NCBI GenBank assembly: GCA_051003795.1
Contig: JBPCKZ010000253.1
Span: 1-27,894, forward strand
DNA length: 27,894 nt
Source: JALYXS01 sp051003795
GTDB taxonomy: Bacteria; Acidobacteriota; Terriglobia; Bryobacterales; Bryobacteraceae
Direction of reading: 5' to 3'
In this document: positions 8,807-17,584 of the stretch, one piece after another
Position numbering within the stretch: position 1 is the stretch's first letter
Layout of the letters: each line of letters starts with the position of its first letter
Translations under genes and position numbers: made by a program
The notes under the pieces: generated by a model
What the model saw: the letters and a program-made list of their open reading frames with translations, nothing else
The model's database searches: none
Told to the model about the DNA's origin: nothing

Positions 8807-9004
8807 ATGGAAGATGCTCAAGAAAGCGCATCGATGAGCTTCATGAAAATTGATCTCCTGGACTTACATAGCTTCGCGGCTGATTTTAGCATTCGATTGG
8901 TGGAACTTTGGGAAGAAGGTTACGAAATTACTTTAATCAACCGTAAGACCAGCATAATAAGGACGTTGCGCAAATCTGAATCTGGCCGCTTCGTTGTGGA
9001 TTAA
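8807..9004 (+). CDS. Small protein of unknown function (65 aa)
   Basis: The start is ATG 8807, chosen because a strong Shine-Dalgarno GGAGG (8796-8800) stands 6 nt upstream; longer readings of this frame lack one. The protein has an acidic N-terminus, a helical centre (DLHSFAADFSIRLVELWEEG) and a C-terminal segment EITLINRKTSIIRTLRK. The centre and C-terminus distantly recall Phd/YefM-type antitoxins (an 'EGxEITI-R-R-x-x-ARL' pattern), but no toxin gene is adjacent and the match is too weak to name. It opens the AT-richer plus-strand islet and has its own candidate promoter. Codon use and base composition are more AT-rich than in the flanking minus-strand genes. Confidence 0.6.
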   Translation: MEDAQESASMSFMKIDLLDLHSFAADFSIRLVELWEEGYEITLINRKTSIIRTLRKSESGRFVVD

Positions 9005-9088
9005 CTCTCGCACTTTCCATTCCCGGGCTCATTCTCGCCGTAGCACATATTCTTTGTAGCAACGACATTGAACAGTGTTGTGCTAAAT

Positions 9089-9139
9089 GTGATGTCACTA
9101 TTGACACTATATTGGGGCCGTGATAACCTCGTGTTGGAG
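9089..9139 (+). promoter_or_regulatory. Candidate promoter and RBS of the 104-aa secreted protein
   Basis: GTGATGTCAC (9089-9098) has perfect GTGA/TCAC arms. A consensus -35 TTGACA follows at 9101-9106. A weak -10 (TAACCT, 9124-9129) lies 17 bp further on. A clear Shine-Dalgarno GGAGG at 9135-9139 precedes ATG 9148. The palindromic site is placed upstream of the -35 here but downstream of it at 8766-8777. Confidence 0.4.
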
Positions 9140-9147
9140 GTTTTCTC

Positions 9148-9462
9148 ATGAAAACTCGGTTGCCTATCGTTTCCGCGGCCATTTTGCTATCTTCGATTGC
9201 CGCTTTTGCTCAAAACCCGATCACTGTAGATCCACCATTTCAGGTGCGTTATGCGTCCAACCCGATTGTGGGCGACTCAGTCGTTAACATCACCAACACC
9301 GGTGCCAGCTCGGCTGGCTTCTCATTTCTCACGCAAAACGGCGACATCTGCGTGAAGGTGTACACCTTTTCCTCTGACGGGCGGTCGGCGACTTCAGGCA
9401 CGGGCACCACTTCCGCCACTGCGGGGACCGGTGGCCTCGGCGGTTCCAAGTCGGGAGTTTAA
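9148..9462 (+). CDS. Small secreted protein, Acidobacteriota-type, probably shortened
   Basis: 104 aa with a clear Sec signal peptide (MKTRLPIVSAAILLSSIAAFAQ, cleavage after AFA) and a mature part beginning with the beta-type stretch FQVRYASNPIVGDSVVNITN, then GDICVKVYTFSSDG, then a low-complexity tail of Ser, Thr and Gly. From general knowledge, Acidobacteriota have many small secreted proteins with the same core that continue into a Cys-rich segment and another beta-domain; that continuation is absent here, so this copy may be a short or truncated member. RBS GGAGG lies 8 nt upstream of the ATG. It is followed after 48 nt by the RHH-like gene. Function unknown. Confidence 0.7.
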   Translation: MKTRLPIVSAAILLSSIAAFAQNPITVDPPFQVRYASNPIVGDSVVNITNTGASSAGFSFLTQNGDICVKVYTFSSDGRSATSGTGTTSATAGTGGLGGSKSGV

Positions 9463-9510
9463 ATAGGCCCTGATAGGAAACGCCCAAATCTATGAAAGGA
9501 GAATATAACA

Positions 9511-9750
9511 ATGTCCCAGCGAGTCGTTTTTTCGTTTGACGACAGCAGCTTGGAGAGCTTAAAGCAGGTCCAAAATCGAGGAGATTTTTCCTCAATGGGC
9601 ACTGCGGTACGTGAGGCCATCCAGCTTAGCGAGATTTTACAGGACCAAGTGGCGGAAGGTTTTTCGGAAATTGTTCTGAGAAACCCGAAAACAAGCAAGG
9701 AGAAGTCAATCATTATTCCATCACTGCAAAAAATCGCCAAGAAGAACTGA
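9511..9750 (+). CDS. Small RHH-like putative DNA-binding protein (79 aa)
   Basis: 79 aa with a short beta-strand start (MSQRVVFSFDD), an alpha helix (SSLESLKQVQNRG), a turn with FSSMGTAVREAIQLSEIL, and a basic C-terminus. Strand-helix-helix with the pattern 'xxVVFSxDD...L..L...G.FSSM..AVREAI' is typical of ribbon-helix-helix / Arc-MetJ-like small regulators, which dimerise through the strand. The start is supported by a strong RBS AAAGGAGA (9495-9502) 8 nt upstream of ATG 9511. The next gene starts 6 nt after the stop and lacks an obvious RBS, so the two are probably translated together. DNA target unknown; the palindromic sites at 8766 and 9089 are candidates for testing only. Confidence 0.65.
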   Translation: MSQRVVFSFDDSSLESLKQVQNRGDFSSMGTAVREAIQLSEILQDQVAEGFSEIVLRNPKTSKEKSIIIPSLQKIAKKN

Positions 9751-9756
9751 GCCACG

Positions 9757-10098
9757 ATGAGCGATCAGTCCCACCCTCCGGACGAGGCTGTTCCGAAGGA
9801 AAACCTGTTAGAGGGCGGTAGCACGGTTGAGCCTCTTAAGGCGGGCGGGACGCCGCAGCCGATCCTGTTGAAAGGGCCTTTCGATATCGAGAAACACCGC
9901 GGCCGAATCACAGTTTGGCTGATTGCTCTTTTGGCTTTCATTATCGTCGGAAACTATGCCTGTATATTAGTTATGGAGTGGAATGGCAAAAAGCCTGAAT
10001 CCTTAAATAATGCGTTTAATTCCTCCTTACCTGTAGTATCCGGCCTCGTCGGCTCCGCGATCGCATACTATTTCACTAAATCCAAGGAAACCCGCTAA
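9757..10098 (+). CDS. Small two-TM membrane protein of unknown function
   Basis: 113 aa. The N-terminal 45 residues are hydrophilic and Pro/Glu-rich. A first membrane helix spans about residues 51-73 (ITVWLIALLAFIIVGNYACI) and a second about 88-107 (LPVVSGLVGSAIAYYFTK), followed by a short Lys-rich tail. The charge pattern predicts both ends in the cytoplasm. It starts 6 nt after the RHH-like gene, with which it forms a two-gene unit, and ends 35 nt before the convergent UnbV gene. I do not recognise the family. Two short helices with a soluble N-tail would suit an effector, anchor or sensor, but nothing in the sequence decides this. Confidence 0.65.
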   Translation: MSDQSHPPDEAVPKENLLEGGSTVEPLKAGGTPQPILLKGPFDIEKHRGRITVWLIALLAFIIVGNYACILVMEWNGKKPESLNNAFNSSLPVVSGLVGSAIAYYFTKSKETR

Positions 10099-10133
10099 GC
10101 AGCTTACCGTTTTTGGGCACGTCCCATACGCGA

Positions 10134-11837
<1,704 letters not shown>

Positions 11838-11839
11838 CG

Positions 11840-11869
11840 AAAAAAGGGAGGCGGTTTACTGCCTCCCTT
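11840..11869 (-). terminator. Intrinsic terminator after the TonB-dependent receptor gene
   Basis: On the minus strand a perfect 9-bp stem (AAGGGAGGC / GCCTCCCTT, plus positions 11861-11869 and 11844-11852) with an 8-nt loop is followed by a run of T (plus A 11840-11845). It lies between the receptor stop (11892) and the UnbV gene start (11837). The 5' arm contains an SD-like AAGGGAGG that would be hidden in the stem. Confidence 0.85.
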
Positions 11870-11891
11870 GAGTTTAGCGTGCCGGTTAAAG

Positions 11892-14800
11892 CTAGAACTC
11901 GAATCTGAGCGCGAACTGCAACCGCCGCATCTGGGAACCGGAAGCGATCGACGTGATGTTCCCGGCATTGTTGCCATCCACGTTGGAGTTCACCGAACCC
12001 AGATTCGCGTGGTTGAAAATATTGTAAGCTTCAGCCCGAATCTGCGTCCGGACGCGCTCCGTAATGCGAATTCTCTTCGCCAGGGATAGATCCTGATTGA
12101 TGAAGATAGGCCCGCGAAGGGTATTTAACCCGTAATTGCCAAATGCATTATTCGCGGGAACCGTAAACGCGCTGCTCAACGAGCCATCGGCATTCACGTT
12201 CAGGAAGTGATCCCGGTTTTGATTCGAAGCGTATGGACTTCCCGAGCCTTTGTCCGGGCGGTTGCCGGGCCCTTGATTCGGACGGGCAACGCCCGCGGGA
12301 TACACGTTGATATTCGGCGTGATCGGCAGGCCGCTATAGAACACGGTGACGCCGCTGACGGTCCACCCGCCAAGCGCGTAATCCACGTACTGATTAATGT
12401 TGTTGCCGAACTGCTTGCCCTTGCCGAATGGAATATCGTAGTTCTGGGCGATCGTCAACTCATGGTTGGGGATGGCGTTTTCCCGGCCGCGGCCGAGCGG
12501 GCGATTGTACAGGATGGTGTAAGAATCCGAATTGTCGGAGACCGCATCCTGCCAGGTATAACTAACCTGCGTAGTGTAACCGGCGGAAAAATTTCGCTTG
12601 AGTTGCACCTGGAGTGAATTGTACTCGTTCGTCAGACACTGGCAGTAGAGGTCGATGCCCTGTGTCCAGTGCAGCGGCAACCCATTCGCGCCAATCTTGT
12701 TATAGAAAGGCTTGAGCGTGTTGGCGTCCGATACGCCTGGAATGAAAGCCGCCTGATTGACGTTGTAATTAAATCCATCGCCCGAACCGGGTCCGACATG
12801 GCGGCCCACGTTTCCGACGTAGCCGATCGAAAGCGAAGTGTCCTTTGCGAGCTGACGTTCCACGGTGAGGTTATAAGCCTCCACGCGAGGCAGCCGGACA
12901 TCCTGGGACCGGGCCTTCGCGCCTACCCCATCGGGCAGAATGAACTGGCCCGATGCGGGGACAGTGAACAACCCGCTCGGACTGGGAGGACCCTGCGCCA
13001 AAGTAAACACGCTTTGAAATGCCTGGCCCTGAGGTGAACTCGGAGTCTGATTGAACAGAACCGGAGGATTCTGCGTCACGTTATGTCCGAAGGTGGCGCC
13101 GAAGGTGCCAAGTTCATACGACCAGCCATAGCCGGCGCGGATCACGGTTTTCTCATTGAGCTGGTAAGCGATGCCCAGGCGCGGCGCGAAGTTCAGGTAG
13201 TTCATTTGCTGCACGCCATGATCGGAAACATTGCCGACGCCGAACACGTTGATGAGACCGGTGGAAAGATCCAATTGCGCGCCGTTACCTTTGCCGTTGA
13301 CGGTTTCCGGGAAAACGAGTTCCCAACGCAGCCCGTAGTTGACAGTCAACTTCGGCGTTACGCGGAACGAATCCTGGCCGTAAAAAAACCACCGGCGCTG
13401 GCGTTCGGCCGCATTGGTGCTGGTGCTGACATAGCGGGAAAAACCCGTTACATCGCCCAGCAGGAACGTGGCAAAAGCAAGGCCGTCGGTCGCGCTGCCG
13501 CCGACGGCATTGATCACGCCCGTGTTTTGCGTGTTGAATTTGAGCTCGCCGGCGCGATGCGAATCGCTCGGTACGCGAAGGTTCTTGGCGTACCGGATAT
13601 CGGCCCCGAATTTGAGCGAGTGATTGCCTAGGACTTTGGTGACGTTGCCCGTGAACTGATATTGGCCCTCGTCTTCATTCAGCGGGCAATTACACTGATT
13701 TGCGCCCAAAGAGTAGCCCAGGCTGGTGATCTGGTTGTCATTCGGGTCGACAAAGTTGAAGTACGGCAAGCCGGACGTAAAAGTCTTGTCCAGATTTAGT
13801 CCAGGGATGCCCGCGGCGGTAGCCGGCTGGGTACCAAAACCGTTGGGCGTCGTATTGACGTTGTATTTCACGTATCCAAACCGGAAATCCGAAAGCAAGG
13901 TGGGTGAGAAGGCGTGCGTCAGGCCAATGGCGATGCTTTGGTTTCGCACGAACGAGTTACCCGCGAAATTGACGGTGTTGAAAGCGGGACCGCCGGCGAG
14001 GTTACCGAAGGCCCCAACCGCGCCGCGTGCAAACTGGTGGTTGCTGTAGCGTCCGAAGATGGAGGTCTTGTCGTTCAGAAAATAGTCTTCCCGGGTGTCC
14101 CACTTGTTTGCGTCGAACGAACCGCCACCCGAAGCGGCGTAGTTGTTGAACGGGCTGCTCGAAGCGACATTCGGCAACGGGAAGTAGTTGAGGATAGCCA
14201 GGGACTGCGCGGTGATCCGGTTTGCCGGGATTTTGTTGCCCGGGAACTGCGTACGGCCCACTCCCGTAACCGGATTGCCGGTAGCCGGATCGAAGATCGC
14301 GTTCTGCGGGCTGGCCGCCAGGTAAGCGCTGAAATCGCCGGTGAGGGCTGCCGCTGAAGGAACCGATGTCAGCACGGAACCGCCGAAGCGCTGTCTCACC
14401 AATTCCGCATCGGCGAAAAAGAACAGCTTATCTTTGATAATCGGCCCGCCGATCGAGCCGCCAAACTGGTTGTATCGAAGAATCGGCGCGCCATTCGGTT
14501 CCGAGAATGGATCGCGACCAAAATCGGTGAATCCCGTCGAGTTGTTCCGGAAATAGTCGAACGCCGTTCCGTGTAATTGGTTGGTGCCGGACTTTGTGGA
14601 ACTGTTCTGAATACCGGCGCCGGCGTAGCCGAATTCCGCGTCATAGTCCTGCGCGGCGATCTTGATTTCGCTCAACGAATCGATATTCGGATTGATGACG
14701 ATGATGCCGAGGATAGGATCCTGATTTTCCGTGCCGTCAAGCTGATAACCGGTTCCGCTAAAGTGCTGTCCGTTCACTTCCGCCTGCACGCTGCCTTGAG

Positions 14801-15338
14801 GGTCTTCACTCGACGCGTGCGCAAAACCAATTCGCGAGACACCGGGCGCCAGCAATTCATAAGCCTGCGCGTTGCGGCCGATGCTGGGAAGGTCGATCAG
14901 TTGCCTCGTGCTGAAAGTGGTCTGCACGTCCGCCCGGTCGGCTTGCAGCGTGGGGACGGATGCCGTAACCTCGACGGTTTCGGCGGCATTGCCCACCTGC
15001 AGGGGGACATCGACGCGGGCGGCACTGTCCACCTGCACACTTATGTTCTTGGACTCGGCGCGCTGAAAACCCGTCGCCTCGATGGCGACGTCGTACACTC
15101 CCGGAATCAATTGCCCCTTGGTGTAATTTCCTGAATCGTTCGTCGTGACTTCGAATTTAATGTTCTTGGATTGGTCTGAAACGGTGACCTTTGCATTGGG
15201 AACGGCGCTGCCGCTCGCATCGGTTACAGTCCCGAAAATACTTCCGTATACCTGTTGTGCAAAACTGCCGCCAGGTAAGGCGAGCAACATGCCGGCGATT
15301 ACGAACAAATTCCGGGTTACGTGACGGAATTTATACAT
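11892..15338 (-). CDS. TonB-dependent receptor, Oar-like, full length
   Basis: 1148 aa from ATG 15338. This start is chosen because AAGGAG sits 7 nt upstream; the longer reading to 15413 has no such site and puts extra residues before the signal peptide. Signal peptide: MYKFRHVTRNLFVIAGMLLA... ending SFAQ. Residues about 28-125 are a carboxypeptidase-regulatory-like domain (GTVTDASGSAVPNAKVTV ... GFQRAESKNISVQV). Next come a plug with STRQLIDLPSIGRNAQAYEL and a long barrel ending RRLQFALRFEF with terminal Phe. This is the usual architecture of Acidobacteriota outer-membrane receptors for large ligands. It has its own promoter region upstream and a strong terminator downstream. Ligand unknown. 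Confidence 0.93.
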   Translation of the reverse strand: MYKFRHVTRNLFVIAGMLLALPGGSFAQQVYGSIFGTVTDASGSAVPNAKVTVSDQSKNIKFEVTTNDSGNYTKGQLIPGVYDVAIEATGFQRAESKNISVQVDSAARVDVPLQVGNAAETVEVTASVPTLQADRADVQTTFSTRQLIDLPSIGRNAQAYELLAPGVSRIGFAHASSEDPQGSVQAEVNGQHFSGTGYQLDGTENQDPILGIIVINPNIDSLSEIKIAAQDYDAEFGYAGAGIQNSSTKSGTNQLHGTAFDYFRNNSTGFTDFGRDPFSEPNGAPILRYNQFGGSIGGPIIKDKLFFFADAELVRQRFGGSVLTSVPSAAALTGDFSAYLAASPQNAIFDPATGNPVTGVGRTQFPGNKIPANRITAQSLAILNYFPLPNVASSSPFNNYAASGGGSFDANKWDTREDYFLNDKTSIFGRYSNHQFARGAVGAFGNLAGGPAFNTVNFAGNSFVRNQSIAIGLTHAFSPTLLSDFRFGYVKYNVNTTPNGFGTQPATAAGIPGLNLDKTFTSGLPYFNFVDPNDNQITSLGYSLGANQCNCPLNEDEGQYQFTGNVTKVLGNHSLKFGADIRYAKNLRVPSDSHRAGELKFNTQNTGVINAVGGSATDGLAFATFLLGDVTGFSRYVSTSTNAAERQRRWFFYGQDSFRVTPKLTVNYGLRWELVFPETVNGKGNGAQLDLSTGLINVFGVGNVSDHGVQQMNYLNFAPRLGIAYQLNEKTVIRAGYGWSYELGTFGATFGHNVTQNPPVLFNQTPSSPQGQAFQSVFTLAQGPPSPSGLFTVPASGQFILPDGVGAKARSQDVRLPRVEAYNLTVERQLAKDTSLSIGYVGNVGRHVGPGSGDGFNYNVNQAAFIPGVSDANTLKPFYNKIGANGLPLHWTQGIDLYCQCLTNEYNSLQVQLKRNFSAGYTTQVSYTWQDAVSDNSDSYTILYNRPLGRGRENAIPNHELTIAQNYDIPFGKGKQFGNNINQYVDYALGGWTVSGVTVFYSGLPITPNINVYPAGVARPNQGPGNRPDKGSGSPYASNQNRDHFLNVNADGSLSSAFTVPANNAFGNYGLNTLRGPIFINQDLSLAKRIRITERVRTQIRAEAYNIFNHANLGSVNSNVDGNNAGNITSIASGSQMRRLQFALRFEF

Positions 15339-15464
15339 TTTTTCTCCTTGAAGCGAAACCTTCCACCAAAATGCGAAACTTCGACTGACGCCAGTATATG
15401 CCTTCTTTTGCAAACGTAATTTCGTTTAATTTTCGATTTTGTTATGAATTGCACAATTTCCGGT
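15339..15464 (-). promoter_or_regulatory. Promoter region of the TonB-dependent receptor gene
   Basis: AT-rich gap between the TPR gene and the receptor. On the minus strand it holds a -10 TATACT (plus 15393-15398), a short inverted repeat AAACG-N6-CGTTT around 15412-15427 close to the -35 position, and the RBS AAGGAGA just before ATG 15338. No consensus -35 was found, so an activator binding the inverted repeat is possible. Confidence 0.45.
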
Positions 15465-16694
15465 CTACCTTGTGGCCTGTCCCAGTGCATTCGTCAATTG
15501 GCTTTCTTTTCGTTTTTTCAACTCAGCGGCTTTGGCGAACATCTCCTCGCTTGCTTTTTTGTCGCCCCTGGCGCGCAGGATCTGCCCCAAAGTGTTGAAC
15601 GGACCGGGCGTTTCCGGGTCGAGGCGAATCGCCTCGCGCAATTCCGGAATTGCGGCTTCGAGATCGCCGCTCTGCTTTAACGTCGTTCCCAGCATGTAGT
15701 GCGCTTCCGCGTACTCCGGCCGGATGGCGATGGCCGCGCGCATTTCCGCGATGGCGGCGGGGAAATCGCCCGTCTGCCAGTACGTGATTCCCAGGGTGTA
15801 GTGCGCTTCGGCCAGCTTGGGCTCGAGGCGAATGGCCTCCCGGAATTCCCGCTCGGCTGCCTCCAGTTTGTCCTGTTGCTTTAAGGCGATCCCCAGGTCA
15901 TAGTGGCCGGAGGCGGATGCCGGATCTTTCAACAACGCCGCGCGGAACTCCCGCTCCGCGAGCGCGTAATCGCCCTTCTTCAGGTATGCGTATCCCACGT
16001 TGACGCGCACGTGGGAGTTCGCCGGGTCATGCGCGAGAATCTTGCGAAATTCGGTAAGCGCCTGGTCGGGCTTCCTCGTTTCCACCAGCATGAACCCGTA
16101 GTCGTTCCGCCAGAGATCGTCGTCGGGATTCAAAGCGACGGCTTGCCGGTAAGCTTCGACCGCGGCCGCAAGGTCTCCGGTTTGCTGCAAAGCGTGGCCG
16201 AGGCTGTTCCAGGCGAGGCCGCTCGAAGGGTCAAGCGCGGCAGCCCCGCGAAGTTCCGGAATTGCTTCCGCGTAGTGGCTGGTTTCGAGGAAGGCGGTAC
16301 CCAAGCGCAGACGGTAATCGAATGTATCGGGAGCCAGGCGCACCGCCTCCTGGAGTTGTGGAATGGCATCCGTGGGGTTCGACTGCAACCAGTAGGCGAC
16401 GCCCAGATGATAGTGCGCCCCCGCTAAACCAGGCGCCGCCGCAATTGCTTTTTGAAAGTGCTCGACCGATTCGGCGGTCTTGCCCAAGACGGCAAACAAG
16501 AATCCGATGCGGTCATGCGCTTCAGCGGATACCTGTTCCCCATCCGAAGCTTGCTCGAGCAGCCGTAGCGCACCCGGCCGATCGCCGGTCTTGATGAGTT
16601 GTTCAGCTCGATTCGCCAAGTCCGCCGCCGTCGCGGCCCAAAGGCAGGCGGCGCAAAGGAGGCAAACCCAATGCCGGACGGAGTCACACTGCAA
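15465..16694 (-). CDS. Exported tetratricopeptide-repeat protein
   Basis: 409 aa. The N-terminus (MQCDSVRHWVCLLCAACLWA...TAA) is a short signal peptide, and the Cys residues at its end leave open a lipoprotein-like anchoring. The rest is about ten successive 34-residue TPR units with the W/L-G-Y-A-F-P consensus, for example NSLGHALQQTGDLAAAVEAY and YTLGITYWQTGDFPAAIAEM. Such solenoids are protein-binding scaffolds. The start is TTG 16694; no ATG or GTG occurs in the first 25 codons. It is divergent from another TPR gene starting 23 bp away and may share its promoter. It ends 126 nt before the receptor start. Confidence 0.8.
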   Translation of the reverse strand: MQCDSVRHWVCLLCAACLWAATAADLANRAEQLIKTGDRPGALRLLEQASDGEQVSAEAHDRIGFLFAVLGKTAESVEHFQKAIAAAPGLAGAHYHLGVAYWLQSNPTDAIPQLQEAVRLAPDTFDYRLRLGTAFLETSHYAEAIPELRGAAALDPSSGLAWNSLGHALQQTGDLAAAVEAYRQAVALNPDDDLWRNDYGFMLVETRKPDQALTEFRKILAHDPANSHVRVNVGYAYLKKGDYALAEREFRAALLKDPASASGHYDLGIALKQQDKLEAAEREFREAIRLEPKLAEAHYTLGITYWQTGDFPAAIAEMRAAIAIRPEYAEAHYMLGTTLKQSGDLEAAIPELREAIRLDPETPGPFNTLGQILRARGDKKASEEMFAKAAELKKRKESQLTNALGQATR

Positions 16695-16717
16695 TCACGC
16701 TCATTATACTGGCAGAC
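16695..16717. promoter_or_regulatory. Candidate bidirectional promoter, possibly leaderless in both directions
   Basis: The 23-bp gap between the start codons of two divergent TPR genes contains ATTATACT (16703-16710). It reads TATAAT on the minus strand (16708-16703) and TATACT on the plus strand (16705-16710). Each -10 lies 7-8 nt from the start codon it faces (TTG 16694 and ATG 16718), the spacing expected for leaderless transcripts. Neither gene has an SD. -35 boxes are not convincing on either side. Confidence 0.5.
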
Positions 16718-17584
16718 ATGCGCACCTTGGCACTCCTTATGTTCACGGTAGGGGCGATCCCGGTTATGGCGCAGGAAGCGGAACATCAGGCCGGCCTCCA
16801 ACAGTACGGCGCGAAAAACTATCGCGCGGCGGCGGAGGCTTTTCGCAAAGCGATGCAACTCGAAAAGCCCGGCTCGCCGGCCCATGCCGAATCAGCGCTG
16901 CTGCTCGGAGAAAGCCTCTATCTTCTGGGCCGTTTTGAAGAGGCGATTTCGGCATTGAAAGCCGCTCCTCCCACCAATGAAGGGGTCTATATGCTGGGCA
17001 ATAGCTACCTGAAAACGCACGACATTCCAAATAGCGTTCTGGCGTTTGCGGAAATGTTTGGAGTCCCGGCGGGGTCGGCCGCCGCGCACCTGATCGCCGG
17101 TCAAATGATGATGCATCAAGAACTCAACGAGGAAGCCGAGGCGCAATTGCTGCAAGCGGTTGCGCTCGATCCGAAGTTGCCGCAGGCGCACTACTTGCTG
17201 GGAGAGTTGAACCTGTTCAAAGGTTTCTCCGCCCAGGCGGCCGCGCAATTAAAGGCTGAGATCGCGATCAATCCCGATTCGGCGATGGCCTACTACAAGC
17301 TCGGCGACGCCTATAGCCGGCAGTTCCAGTGGGAGGAGGCCATCCCGATGCTCCAGAAATCCATTTGGCTCAACGCGGCGAATAGCGGGCCTTACATCTT
17401 ATTGGGCAAAGGATATCTGCGGCAGAAACAACTCTCGAACGCGGAAGGGATGCTACGCCGCGCGGTGCAATTGGACCCTCGCAATTCCTCCGCGCACTAT
17501 CTGCTGGGACAAACGTTAGTTCAGGAGGGCCGCTTGGAGGAAGGCAAAGCCATGCTCGCGCTTTCGCAGAAGCTTAAGAACTGA
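16718..17584 (+). CDS. Exported tetratricopeptide-repeat protein
   Basis: 288 aa with a signal peptide (MRTLALLMFTVGAIPVMAQ) followed by about seven TPR units, such as YQKA-type blocks AGLQQYGAKNYRAAAEAF, AHYLLGELNLFKGFSAQAAA and AYYKLGDAYSRQFQWEEAIP. It is probably a periplasmic scaffold or chaperone-like binder. It is shorter than the divergent TPR protein at 15465-16694 and not its duplicate, although both share the repeat consensus. No SD precedes ATG 16718, while TATACT ends 7 nt before it, so a leaderless transcript is plausible. The stop abuts the stop of the convergent GH130-type gene with no gap. Confidence 0.82.
   Translation: MRTLALLMFTVGAIPVMAQEAEHQAGLQQYGAKNYRAAAEAFRKAMQLEKPGSPAHAESALLLGESLYLLGRFEEAISALKAAPPTNEGVYMLGNSYLKTHDIPNSVLAFAEMFGVPAGSAAAHLIAGQMMMHQELNEEAEAQLLQAVALDPKLPQAHYLLGELNLFKGFSAQAAAQLKAEIAINPDSAMAYYKLGDAYSRQFQWEEAIPMLQKSIWLNAANSGPYILLGKGYLRQKQLSNAEGMLRRAVQLDPRNSSAHYLLGQTLVQEGRLEEGKAMLALSQKLKN

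Noticed and set aside
8807..9004. 65-aa protein as a Phd/YefM antitoxin
   Set aside because: The similarity is limited to a short pattern, and no PIN, Doc or RelE-type toxin gene lies next to it.
10099..10133. Possible terminator between the convergent two-TM and UnbV genes
   Set aside because: GGGCACGTCCC can form only a 3-bp stem, and the T-run precedes rather than follows it on the plus strand.
15339..15413. 25-codon N-terminal extension of the TonB-dependent receptor
   Set aside because: No RBS, and it would place a charged segment before the signal peptide; ATG 15338 with AAGGAG is far better.
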